From positions 1,302,001 to 1,366,000 of the forward strand of contig NZ_CP064032.1 of assembly GCF_049532905.1 (NCBI RefSeq): a stretch of 64,000 bases of DNA. Reading direction: 5' to 3'. The translations under genes and the position numbers were made by a program. Within the stretch, counting starts at the first letter, position 1, and each line of letters begins with the position of its first letter. Positions 27,140 through 35,446 of the stretch are shown one piece after another. The notes beneath the pieces are model-generated. The model had not been told where the DNA came from and did not search any database. It saw only the letters and a list, made by a program, of their open reading frames with translations. The DNA is from Dyella_B nitratireducens. Its GTDB lineage: Bacteria > Pseudomonadota > Gammaproteobacteria > Xanthomonadales > Rhodanobacteraceae.

Positions 27140-28411
27140 TCAGGGTCTATCCCACTTATCAGGCCTGTCGCCAAACTCATCATCCGGATCGCTAGTACGC
27201 GTGTACGTGTTGCCTCTCAGCCTTACGTTGGTGGTGCTTCTTACAACGACCAGGTCTGGCTCGGTCGATTTTTCAGGGTCCACATCCCAGTTCATGGTTC
27301 CCATGCCGCTCTTGGTATCGGTGACGATGTCCTGCCCCGTTATCCACTCTCTGTCCCCATCGTAATCACCGTCCTGGTAGAGGAAGCCATTGTTGACGAA
27401 AGTGTTGTTGGCAAGCAGCAGGCAATCAGTCTCGCCGGTGAAAAGGGCGCCCACCAAGCCATTGCGGCTGACGGTGTTATTGGTGAAGGAGAGGCCCGTG
27501 AGCTCTTTCTCTTCCATGTCTTCTTCTTCATGGGTGATGATGCCGTAGCCGAAGTTGTCGCTGAACAGGCAATTGTCGATCGAAACACCGATCACGTTGC
27601 CATGAATCTCCATGCCGCAGCCGCGATTGCGCATGAAGATGCAATGGCTGATGGAAACATTTCGCAATAAGCCTTGGCGCTGCGGCTCCAGATCGATGCC
27701 TGCCATCGGCCTGGTGCCCTCGGTGGCGGTGGGGCCGGTAAAGCTGAAGGTGGAATTCATGATCGTCACGTTGTCCGCGGGTCCCACGGACAGGCCCTGG
27801 CGGCGGTTGTAGCTGCAGTGCACACGGTTGATCAACACGTTGGTCGATGGCCTGACATCGTCGAGTGGGCCACCCGTGCCATCGTCCCAGCCTGCATGGG
27901 CGCCGATCCAGATGCCGTCACCCCAGAAATCAGACACGTGCATGTCGCTGACAATGACATTGTGCGCATTCAGCATTTCGATGCCGAAGCCCTGCTCGTC
28001 GCCGCCTATCGGTGTGTTGCTTTCTGTGACGTGCAGGCGCCGTTCGCCCACCAGGCGGCCGCCGACGATGCGCACGTTGGAAATGTTCCATACCTTGATC
28101 ACACGATATTTCGGCACCTTGTTGGGAATCGCCGCCAGCGTCGCGGCAGGATCCATCATCAGCAGCATGTTGGAATGCAGGACGATCGACTTGGTGGCGT
28201 CGATCCGATAGTCGCCTCTTGGCACGATGACGCTGCCGCCCGTTTCCGGAACCTCATCCACGGCGGCTTGGAATGCATCGGTATCGTCCGTCCTGCCGTC
28301 GCCCTTGGCACCCATGTCACGCACGTTGACGACGGGAGCAAGGATGCCGCCTCGTACATCGCTACCGAGGTCGGAGATCGGAATAGGGTTGAGCTGAGAA
28401 TGACTGATCAT
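27140..28411 (-). CDS. Right-handed beta-helix protein 2 (pectate-lyase-3-like), no signal peptide
   Basis: ATG 28411 is chosen because GGAAGGAG lies nine bases upstream; 423 residues. The N-terminus (MISHSQLNPIPISDLG) has no hydrophobic segment, unlike the paralogs, so it may be cytoplasmic or exported by a non-Sec route. The domain begins VVNVRDMGAKGDGRTDDTDAFQ, then VIVPRGDYRIDATKSI and repeated beta-coils; shared blocks are WGDGIWIG, NRRQGLSVG, MAGIDLEPQRQG and GCGMEIHGN. The gene start lies inside the last 50 bases of the asparagine-synthetase-like gene, which suggests translational coupling and joint function. Confidence 0.82.
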   Translation of the reverse strand: MISHSQLNPIPISDLGSDVRGGILAPVVNVRDMGAKGDGRTDDTDAFQAAVDEVPETGGSVIVPRGDYRIDATKSIVLHSNMLLMMDPAATLAAIPNKVPKYRVIKVWNISNVRIVGGRLVGERRLHVTESNTPIGGDEQGFGIEMLNAHNVIVSDMHVSDFWGDGIWIGAHAGWDDGTGGPLDDVRPSTNVLINRVHCSYNRRQGLSVGPADNVTIMNSTFSFTGPTATEGTRPMAGIDLEPQRQGLLRNVSISHCIFMRNRGCGMEIHGNVIGVSIDNCLFSDNFGYGIITHEEEDMEEKELTGLSFTNNTVSRNGLVGALFTGETDCLLLANNTFVNNGFLYQDGDYDGDREWITGQDIVTDTKSGMGTMNWDVDPEKSTEPDLVVVRSTTNVRLRGNTYTRTSDPDDEFGDRPDKWDRP

Positions 28412-29930
28412 GACACGCGCTCCTTCCTGAAGATGTATTCGGTGTATGGCCAGCCCATGGGTCGGCATGGGCATCGGTGTGACTCAACAACCACGGCAAA
28501 ACAACGGCGAGTAGATAAAATTTCGAGGCGAAGTATTTGTTCTCCATCAGCTTGCGGTGTTTGCCCAGCCATCGTGACGCACCGGGCAGCAAGGCCTTCA
28601 CCTCATCGGCATAGGCGTAGACCTGATCGAACCGCTGCCTGGCCAGTCCACACAGATCGAAGCGGAAGCTGCCCTTGGCTTTCAGATACGGCAGCTGTTC
28701 GAAGCACTCGGCAATGTACTGGCGCATCAGCACTTTGCTCACCCCGCCCGGGCCGATAAGCCGATCGTCCGGCACTTGGCGGAAGACCCAATCGCGAAAC
28801 TGCGGATCGGCGTAGGGATATGCCAATCGCAGCGACATCGCACGCGCCGCATACATGCCTTTGCCGAGATGGGACGATTCCCCGATCACCAGGGCGAGCC
28901 GGCGCTGCGCTTCGGGCGTCGTGGCTTCGGCGAGATCGGCATGGAACAGCTGCATGCGCTGTCGGGACGATGCGGCGATGTTGCTGCCGAACAGGGCGTC
29001 GACTTCGGCATCGCTGAAGCGTGAACCAGGGAAGTAGCGCTCGAAGCGATCCATCTGCAGCGTGGATAGGGCCACGCAAAGCGGGAAGCTGTGGCTGACC
29101 GGGGTCGATGTGAACAAACTTTGCGGCAAGCGCAGGTCGCGTGCCAGCAGCTTCATGACATGGTCCTGGCGGCGCAATGGCACGCCGAAATACTGGTCGG
29201 CGCACTGCGCGTCGATCATGCCGTCGCCATGATGACGAGCCACTTCGGTGGCTAGGTCGGCATAGGAAAGGGCAGCAAAATCCGCGGAAAGCAGCGGCAT
29301 GCGAGGCAGCATCGCCAGATAGCGGTCGTAGGCGCGGCCGGGATCACACTCCAGCACTTCATGTCGAAGGCCAAGGTGCTGCGCCACGAAGCGTGCCGAG
29401 GCGACTTCGTCTTCCTCTTTGCCGCCGAGGTAGGTGAGGCAGGTCGTATCGGGGCGTGCGTCCGCCAGCGCGATCGCCATGGAGGTGGAATCCTTCCCGC
29501 CGCTTTGCAGCAGCCAGGGCGCACGCATGTTGAGCGTGGCGCGCTTGATCGCCTGGCACAGCAGGCGATGGTAGCTGTCGATCAGCGCATCATCTTCCAC
29601 GTCGTCCGCAAGGGGGCGCGATTCCGCCCTCACGGTATGGAACGCATAGTGAAAATGCGGACTGCCATACATGTCCTGCTCCGGATCGAAGCCGGTCGCG
29701 GCAATCTTCACATCCGCATAAATGGTGTGGGGCGGATAGACAAAGGCATTGCGCAAAATATCGGCGACCGATACCGGGTCGATTGCGGCGATGTTTCGCT
29801 CGTGCTTAGCCAATGGACCGAAATCGACTTCTCCCAGATTCGGAGAGGTATTGAGCTGGATTTTTCTTGGTGCAACGGGACGTGCGGCAGCAGCGTGCGT
29901 ACCGCGATATTCCTTGCTAGGGGTATTCAT
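28362..29930 (-). CDS. Asparagine-synthetase-like ATP-pyrophosphatase protein 1, lacking glutaminase domain
   Basis: 522 residues from ATG 29930 (AGGA seven bases upstream). The N-terminal glutaminase domain of AsnB with its Cys2 nucleophile is absent; the protein opens at the linker (SVADILRNAFVYPPHTIY), which in AsnB follows that domain. The synthetase domain is present: PP-loop LQSGGKDSTS (SGGKDS at 143-148), the second motif CADQYFG where AsnB-type proteins have GxGxDE, and the late GVSKVLMRQYI and KAKGSFRFDL blocks. Such domains activate a carboxylate as acyl-AMP and join it to an amine. Substrate is unknown. This copy differs from its two paralogs in the second motif (CAD instead of GSD). 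Confidence 0.8.
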   Translation of the reverse strand: MNTPSKEYRGTHAAAARPVAPRKIQLNTSPNLGEVDFGPLAKHERNIAAIDPVSVADILRNAFVYPPHTIYADVKIAATGFDPEQDMYGSPHFHYAFHTVRAESRPLADDVEDDALIDSYHRLLCQAIKRATLNMRAPWLLQSGGKDSTSMAIALADARPDTTCLTYLGGKEEDEVASARFVAQHLGLRHEVLECDPGRAYDRYLAMLPRMPLLSADFAALSYADLATEVARHHGDGMIDAQCADQYFGVPLRRQDHVMKLLARDLRLPQSLFTSTPVSHSFPLCVALSTLQMDRFERYFPGSRFSDAEVDALFGSNIAASSRQRMQLFHADLAEATTPEAQRRLALVIGESSHLGKGMYAARAMSLRLAYPYADPQFRDWVFRQVPDDRLIGPGGVSKVLMRQYIAECFEQLPYLKAKGSFRFDLCGLARQRFDQVYAYADEVKALLPGASRWLGKHRKLMENKYFASKFYLLAVVLPWLLSHTDAHADPWAGHTPNTSSGRSACHDQSFSAQPYSDLRPR

Positions 29931-30228
29931 ACATGATCCTGGTCGGCAGTGTAGCGATGAAGCGCCTCGACACGATTCATCCCTTGCGCAGCCGGGCAGG
30001 GTGGCGACGGATGAGCCGATACCGTGGCAATTCCTTGGCAACCGTCATGGCTGACATCCGCCGTACGGACGTCAGTACGTGCCTGCAAAAAACCTTCAAC
30101 CCCAACAACCACGTGGCCAGATGGCGGACTCATGCAGCACGCGATCGTGGCCGAAACATGTTAGTAAGGGAAACGTGTTTGCAGTGCCATGGAATAGTGC
30201 AGATAGTGTAGAGATGGCAGGAAAATCA

Positions 30229-31401
30229 TCACGGTACCAGCCGTGCTTCTTCCACAGGGCTGCCATCAGGGCGAAGCAATTCGGCATAGACATCGAGTGT
30301 CTGTTGGATCACAAAACGCTCGTCGAACTTCTTCAATGCCTGTTCGCGTGCGCGGTCGCCAAGCTCTGAAAGCCATTCACGATCGTCGTCCAGTTGTGCA
30401 ATGCACGCCGCAAGATCTTCAGCGTTGCGCGGTTCGACCCATAAACCATCCACGCCATGTTGCGTCACCACTTCGCGGCAGCCAGGCCGATTGGTGGTGA
30501 TCAGCGCCAAGCCGGTGGCGGCGCCTTCGATCAATGATTTGGGCACCCCTTCACGGTAATAGCTGGGCAAGGCCAGCACGTGCACGCTGCCGAGCAATGC
30601 AGGCATATCGTGGACGTGCCCCAGGCAGTTCACCAGGCCGGCCTCCGTCCACCGCCGCAGTTCGGCGCGGGAGATCGAATGCGGATTGCCAGGATCTGGC
30701 GAACCAGCCAGTAGAAATTCGATATTGCGTTCCTGCTGGCGAAGTATCGCAGCCGCCTCGATGAATTCACGCACGCCCTTTTCCTCCAGCAAGCGTGCTG
30801 CAAGCAGTACTCGCAGGCGTTCATGGCGATGGGTGGTGCGATTGGAGGGATGAAAGCGGAAGGTATTGACACCCGAGCCGAGGATGACGCGGATTTTTTC
30901 CGGTGATATCAGGCCGGCCTTTGAAAATGCCATTGCATCGTCATGGTTCTGCAGTATCAGCAATGAACGTTCACCGTTCAAAGTGAGCCGCAGAAGGCCC
31001 TTGACGAGAGGGCGCAGCATGCGCGCCTTGAGTGCATCGCTGGTGAAGACGTAACCCATGCCGGATACCGCGCTGATCACACCCGGAACACGTGCAATGC
31101 GGGCGGCGATGGAACCATAAATCGCGCATTTCAACGTGAAACCGTGCACGATGTCGGGACGCTCCCGCCGGAACACGCCGACCAGGCGGGACAGGGTGGC
31201 CACTTCGCGCAATGGATTGAGGCTGGCGCGGTCCATGTTCAAAGGGATCCAGCGGCATCCGTGTTCAACGAGGCGCTTGCCGAATTTCCCCGACGGGGAA
31301 AGCATGACGACTTCGTGCCCGTCGGCGAGCAGACGCAAGGCGGTGGCGAGCCGGAAGTTGTAGAGATACCAGGTAGTGTTCGCGAAAAAGATAAATTTCA
31401 T
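30229..31401 (-). CDS. GT4-family glycosyltransferase, copy 1
   Basis: 390 residues, GT-B fold. The N-terminal domain begins MKFIFFANTTWYLYNF and DGHEVVMLSPSG; the C-terminal nucleotide-sugar domain has LLAARLLEEKGVREFIEA and the EX7E motif in REGVPKSLIEGAATG. It would transfer a sugar from a nucleotide donor to the lipid-linked repeat unit at the cytoplasmic face. It is a close paralog of the gene at 32958 along its whole length. galE lies upstream on the same strand after about 60 bases. The 298-base gap downstream (29931-30228) holds only an imperfect hairpin at 30051-30075. Confidence 0.88.
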   Translation of the reverse strand: MKFIFFANTTWYLYNFRLATALRLLADGHEVVMLSPSGKFGKRLVEHGCRWIPLNMDRASLNPLREVATLSRLVGVFRRERPDIVHGFTLKCAIYGSIAARIARVPGVISAVSGMGYVFTSDALKARMLRPLVKGLLRLTLNGERSLLILQNHDDAMAFSKAGLISPEKIRVILGSGVNTFRFHPSNRTTHRHERLRVLLAARLLEEKGVREFIEAAAILRQQERNIEFLLAGSPDPGNPHSISRAELRRWTEAGLVNCLGHVHDMPALLGSVHVLALPSYYREGVPKSLIEGAATGLALITTNRPGCREVVTQHGVDGLWVEPRNAEDLAACIAQLDDDREWLSELGDRAREQALKKFDERFVIQQTLDVYAELLRPDGSPVEEARLVP

Positions 31402-31464
31402 TGGATGGCGTCTGTTATGGATATTGTTTTCACCTTCCTGGCCGTATACCGCTTTAAAACGCGG

Positions 31465-32439
31465 TCAATAGCGCGCTTGGCTATGCCAAAGCCAGGCGCT
31501 TCTCACAATGTCGTCGATATTCGTGATGGCTGGCCTCCAGCCCAGTTGCACTCGAGCTTTGACGTTGGATGCCACAAGCACCGGCGGATCGCCCGCGCGG
31601 CGAGATGCGCGCTCGAAGCTGATATCCATGCCCGTGACACGTCTGGCAGCTTCAATGATCTCCAGCACGGTGAACCCGCTGCTGCTCCCCAGGTTGAAGC
31701 AATGCGCACCGTCATGCTGGTCCAGGAAGCGGATGGCGCGCAGGTGGGCTTCGGCCAAATCATTCACGTGGATGTAATCGCGCACGCAAGTACCGTCTTT
31801 CGTCGGATAATCGTCACCAAAAATCTTCAGCGCCGAGCCTTTTCCCAAGGCTGAGCGCAAGATGTTGGGAATCAAATGTGTCTCCGGGTGATGCGATTCG
31901 CCGATTTCACCGGATGGATCGGCGCCGGCGGCATTGAAGTAGCGCAGCGACACCGAACGTAAGCCGTACGCGGGTGCAGCGTCAGCCAATATGCGTTCCA
32001 CCATCCATTTGCTGGCTCCGTAGGGATTGATCGGGCGAGCGGCATGTTCTTCATCAATAAGCGGGGCGAGCGGGTGGCCGAAGACAGCGGCCGTGGACGA
32101 GAAAACCAGCTTGGTGACATCGGCTTCGTGCATCGCTTCCAATAGGCACAGCGTTCCGAAAACGTTGTTCTGGTAGTACTCATACGGTTTGTTCATCGAT
32201 TCGCCAACCAGCGAATGCGCGCAAAGATGGATCGCCGCATCGAAGCAATGTTGGTCAAAGACCGTGCGCAGCGTTTCAGAATCGCGAATGTCGCCGACAA
32301 TCAGCGGTACGTCGGCAACCGCTTCGCGGTGCCCGGTCGACAAGTTGTCGTACACGACGGGTTCGTGATGATGGGCAAGCAAGCATCGCACCATGTGCGA
32401 ACCGATGTAGCCAGCCCCGCCGCAAACGAGAACCTTCAT
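31465..32439 (-). CDS. galE: UDP-glucose 4-epimerase
   Basis: 324 residues of the extended short-chain dehydrogenase type. Interconverts UDP-glucose and UDP-galactose (or the N-acetyl forms) using bound NAD. The Rossmann motif is GGAGYIGSH, with VVYDNLSTGH following; the catalytic Tyr-Lys is in NPYGASKWM, with FSSTAAVFG carrying the conserved Ser/Thr; the C-terminal part has RDYIHVNDLAEAH. It supplies galactosyl donor for the locus. The 518-base gap upstream carries a copy of the 18-base motif shared with the export-gene promoter region. Confidence 0.93.
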   Translation of the reverse strand: MKVLVCGGAGYIGSHMVRCLLAHHHEPVVYDNLSTGHREAVADVPLIVGDIRDSETLRTVFDQHCFDAAIHLCAHSLVGESMNKPYEYYQNNVFGTLCLLEAMHEADVTKLVFSSTAAVFGHPLAPLIDEEHAARPINPYGASKWMVERILADAAPAYGLRSVSLRYFNAAGADPSGEIGESHHPETHLIPNILRSALGKGSALKIFGDDYPTKDGTCVRDYIHVNDLAEAHLRAIRFLDQHDGAHCFNLGSSSGFTVLEIIEAARRVTGMDISFERASRRAGDPPVLVASNVKARVQLGWRPAITNIDDIVRSAWLWHSQARY

Positions 32440-32641
32440 CCGTTGATTCCTAGGTTGAAGCCAGAAAAAACGCCGCCCCGGATGCCTGCAGCGACGATGT
32501 GATTAACTGATCAACAGCATGTCCAGGTGACGCGAAATTCCGCTTCGTTCCCCGTTGCGCAGGGTAGTAAGCCAGAAGACAGCATTCATTAGGCCCGCCA
32601 GCTTGTCGTGTGGACGTAAACGATGCGTGCGCAAACAGCGC

Positions 32642-32659
32642 TTTTTTCGTCACGTGTGT
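32642..32659. promoter_or_regulatory. Shared motif TTTTTTCGTCACGTGTGT, copy 2
   Basis: Identical over 18 bases to 20143-20160, with AACGATGCG again about 23 bases before it. It is about 200 bases upstream of the galE start on the minus strand. Confidence 0.5.
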
Positions 32660-32904
32660 ATACGAAGCGTCTTGCGATGCCTGAGAAGCGAGCGTTGCGA
32701 TGAACGCGCGCTTACGTTCGCGGCCATCATTCCCGCTTGGTTGCGAGCTATGGCTACGTTCGACTTTGAGCGTGGCGTTTGCCGCGAAGCCGGATGAGTG
32801 TTGGAGTGCAAACTCCGCCCTTACACGCACGTATACACTCCCGTGCCGGGGTTTATGCCCCAACAGTCAGCGCGCCGGGGTGACAGGCCCGGCGATGGAA
32901 AACG

Positions 32905-32940
32905 CATAAACGACCGGGTTGGTCATGCCGGTCGTTTATG
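32905..32940 (-). terminator. Hairpin terminator after second GT4 gene
   Basis: CATAAACGACCGG (32905-32917) and CCGGTCGTTTATG (32928-32940) form a perfect 13-bp stem. Read on the minus strand it begins 17 bases after the stop of the GT4 gene and is followed by CGTTTTCC, a short T-run. Confidence 0.7.
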
Positions 32941-32957
32941 TACCGCAAATATCGACA

Positions 32958-34127
32958 TCACGACGTGCTGCGCGACGCCGAAGCGTCCGCATACGGGGCC
33001 GTCAGTTCTCCGTACACGTCGATGGTTTTTTGAATCACCGCGCGTTCGTCGAATTCCCTCAGTACTTTCTGCCGTGCACGCACGCTGAGTTGTTCGAGCA
33101 GTCCGCGGTCGCCATCCAACCGTGCGATGCACTTGGCCAGGGACAGCGCACTCTGCGCTTCCGCGTGCAAACCATCCACGCCGTCCTTGCTCACCACTTC
33201 GCGGCAGCCCGGCCGATCGGTGGTGATCAGTGCCAGCCCGCTTGCAGCGCCTTCGAGCAACGATTTCGGTACGCCCTCGCGGTAATAGCTCGGCAGCACC
33301 ATCACATGCACGGTATTGAGCAAGCCGGGCATATCGTCGACGTGGCCCAGCCAGCGGATAAGGCCTTGATCGACCCATTGGCGAACCTGCTCTTGTGGTA
33401 CGGAGTGCGGATTGCCAGGATCCGGCGAGCCGGCGAGCAGGCATTCCACATCGTGCCCCCACTGGCGCAATAGCGCCGCGGCGTCGGCAAACTCCTGGAT
33501 ACCTTTTTCCCACAGCAAGCGGGCTGCAAGCAGCACGCGCAGGCGGCCATCGCGGTGGAGCGGGGGTACGGCGGGCTGGAAAACCATGGTGTCGACCCCG
33601 GTGCCGCGAATGAGTCGAATCCGGTCCGGCAATATCAGGTCGGCATCGGTAAACGCCATGACATCGTCCGGATTTTGCAGAATGAGAAGCGAGCGATGAT
33701 CGTTCAAGGTCATGCGCATCAGCGTCTTCACCAGCGGGCGCAACATGCGAGCTTTGAGTGCATCGCTGGTAAAGACATAGCCCATGCCAGCCACGGCATT
33801 GACGACAGCCGGAACGCGCGCAATGCGTGCGGTCAACGCGCCATAGACGACGCACTTCATCGTGTAGTTGTGCAGCAGGTCCGGCTGCTCTTTCCTCAGT
33901 ATGGCGACCAGTCGGCTGAGTGTCGCCGCTTCACGCAGCGGGTTGAGGCTGGCGCGGTCCATCGACAGCTGTATCCAGCGGAATCCATGCGCAGCGAAAC
34001 GGTCGCCGAACGGGCCGGGCGGAGAGAGCATGACGACCTCATGTCCGTCCTTGCGCAACCGCACCGCGGTGGAAACGCAGAAGTTATAGAGATACCAGTC
34101 GGTGTTGGCGAAGAAGATGAGTTTCAT
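32958..34127 (-). CDS. GT4-family glycosyltransferase, copy 2
   Basis: 389 residues from ATG 34127, matching the paralog's start (MKLIFFANTDWYLYNF); an ATG nine bases upstream is also in frame. GT-B fold with LLAARLLWEKGIQEFADA and the EX7E motif in REGVPKSLLEGAASG. It is clearly duplicated from, or with, the gene at 30229: long identical blocks include MDRASLNPLRE and GMGYVFTSDALKARMLRPLV. The differing acceptor-side N-terminal halves suggest different acceptors or linkages. A terminator hairpin follows the stop. Confidence 0.88.
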   Translation of the reverse strand: MKLIFFANTDWYLYNFCVSTAVRLRKDGHEVVMLSPPGPFGDRFAAHGFRWIQLSMDRASLNPLREAATLSRLVAILRKEQPDLLHNYTMKCVVYGALTARIARVPAVVNAVAGMGYVFTSDALKARMLRPLVKTLMRMTLNDHRSLLILQNPDDVMAFTDADLILPDRIRLIRGTGVDTMVFQPAVPPLHRDGRLRVLLAARLLWEKGIQEFADAAALLRQWGHDVECLLAGSPDPGNPHSVPQEQVRQWVDQGLIRWLGHVDDMPGLLNTVHVMVLPSYYREGVPKSLLEGAASGLALITTDRPGCREVVSKDGVDGLHAEAQSALSLAKCIARLDGDRGLLEQLSVRARQKVLREFDERAVIQKTIDVYGELTAPYADASASRSTS

Positions 34128-34278
34128 GGAGTGCATCCGTGATTAGTTCATTACGTGAGATGGTCATGGATGAAATAGGGCAAGGCCAGCTGTTCGCGGC
34201 GAAGCAAGCTGCAACGTGCGGGGGATATCGAATGCTGGAATGCCTTGCTATGCATGACGTGCGGGATGGCGGCATGGA

Positions 34279-35205
34279 TCACGACGATGCTTCGTTGCTC
34301 TGCGCAAGCATCACGTCATCGCGACGACGCCTGAGGGTGATCGCCCAGCGGCGCAAGTAGCGCAGCAGGCCCACCGCATCGGCAAGCCGCCAAAGCCACC
34401 AGTTGAGCAGCCCCTGCTGGTGCAGTTCCCTGCGTACTTCCACGACCGCCTTGTTCATGGCGATCAGACTTCTGCTGAGTCCGCCTGCGCCATACGGTGC
34501 CTTGTGGTACGAAGCCAGTACCTGATTGAGTCGTATGCAGCGATGGCCGGACAGCAGGATCTGCGCCCACAAAAGAAGATCTTCCGCGAGCCGGCGTGTT
34601 TCGTCGAAGCGGAAGGGCAGGTCGCGGCGCAAGATGATCGAGGCCGTGGGAAATTGAGTACGCAACAGAAACAGGCGATAGGCAGTTACCTGCGTCGCCG
34701 ACACGGGATAATTCAGCGGTGGCGGTGGCATGGTACGCGTCTGCTCATTCATGTCATGAGCGATCAGCACGGCCTGCGTATCCTCGGCCAATGCTTCCAT
34801 CTGCAGTTTGAGTTTCTGCGGATGCCAGCTGTCGTCTGCATCCAGAAAGGCTACCCACGGTTGAACGGCATGCTGCCAACCGCGATTGCGCGCTGCCGAT
34901 GGCCCACTGTTGCGCGGCATGGCCATCACTTTCACCCAACCGGGCGGATAGATGCCGGCGACGCGATGCAATTCTTCCAGCGTGCCATCGCCGCTGCCAT
35001 CTTCCACCAGCAGCACCTCGGCGGGACGTACCGTCTGTGCAGCGACCGACGCTACGGCGTGTCCGATGGTGTGCACACAGCGGTAACACGGTATCACCAC
35101 GCTCACCGGCGCTATGTCGCCCACCTGGACGGCATGGTTTTCGCGGCGACCGTCGGCAGTGGTTGCCGATGATGCCGAGGGTTGCGCATGGCTTGTTCGA
35201 TGCAT
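34279..35205 (-). CDS. GT2-family glycosyltransferase, copy 1
   Basis: About 308 residues from ATG 35205; a TTG two codons upstream sits closer to the AGGAG and is possible. GT-A fold: VSVVIPCYRCVHTIGHAV, VLLVEDGSGDGTLEEL, RNSGPSAARNRGW, and the metal-binding DxD region WVAFLDADDSWHP. No membrane helix is obvious, so it acts at the cytoplasmic face on lipid-linked intermediates. It is a paralog of the gene at 40741, with a shared C-terminal half (LLLWAQILLSGHRCIRLNQ). Downstream lies the second GT4 gene. Confidence 0.88.
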   Translation of the reverse strand: MHRTSHAQPSASSATTADGRRENHAVQVGDIAPVSVVIPCYRCVHTIGHAVASVAAQTVRPAEVLLVEDGSGDGTLEELHRVAGIYPPGWVKVMAMPRNSGPSAARNRGWQHAVQPWVAFLDADDSWHPQKLKLQMEALAEDTQAVLIAHDMNEQTRTMPPPPLNYPVSATQVTAYRLFLLRTQFPTASIILRRDLPFRFDETRRLAEDLLLWAQILLSGHRCIRLNQVLASYHKAPYGAGGLSRSLIAMNKAVVEVRRELHQQGLLNWWLWRLADAVGLLRYLRRWAITLRRRRDDVMLAQSNEASS

Positions 35206-35446
35206 TGTCAACGGTGCTCCTGATGGCGTTGTCCGCGACCGGCTCGTCGATGCTGCATGGGTGCTGCTAGTGTGTTAAGCAGGCCTTGTTGTCCAGCATC
35301 AGGACGTTGTGACTTTCAAAAGAGTCTCGCGTATCGGTTGCACGCTTGACTCCGACGGTCAGCAAGATGTGAAACAAGAGTGCGTGTTGCGATGTGCATG
35401 GATCGTGCAGGTTTCGTTGTGCCGGCGCATGCGCATCGTGACGGGT

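Larger units (their letters stand above)
32440..32957. other. Intergenic region upstream of galE with shared motif and degenerate repeat
   Basis: This 518-base gap holds the 18-base motif at 32642-32659, a degenerate copy of the 1187-type inverted repeat at 32801-32864 (TTGGAGTGCAAACTCC ... GGGGTTTATGCCCCAAC), and the terminator at 32905-32940. A promoter for galE and the genes after it is likely here. No gene was found. Confidence 0.6.
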
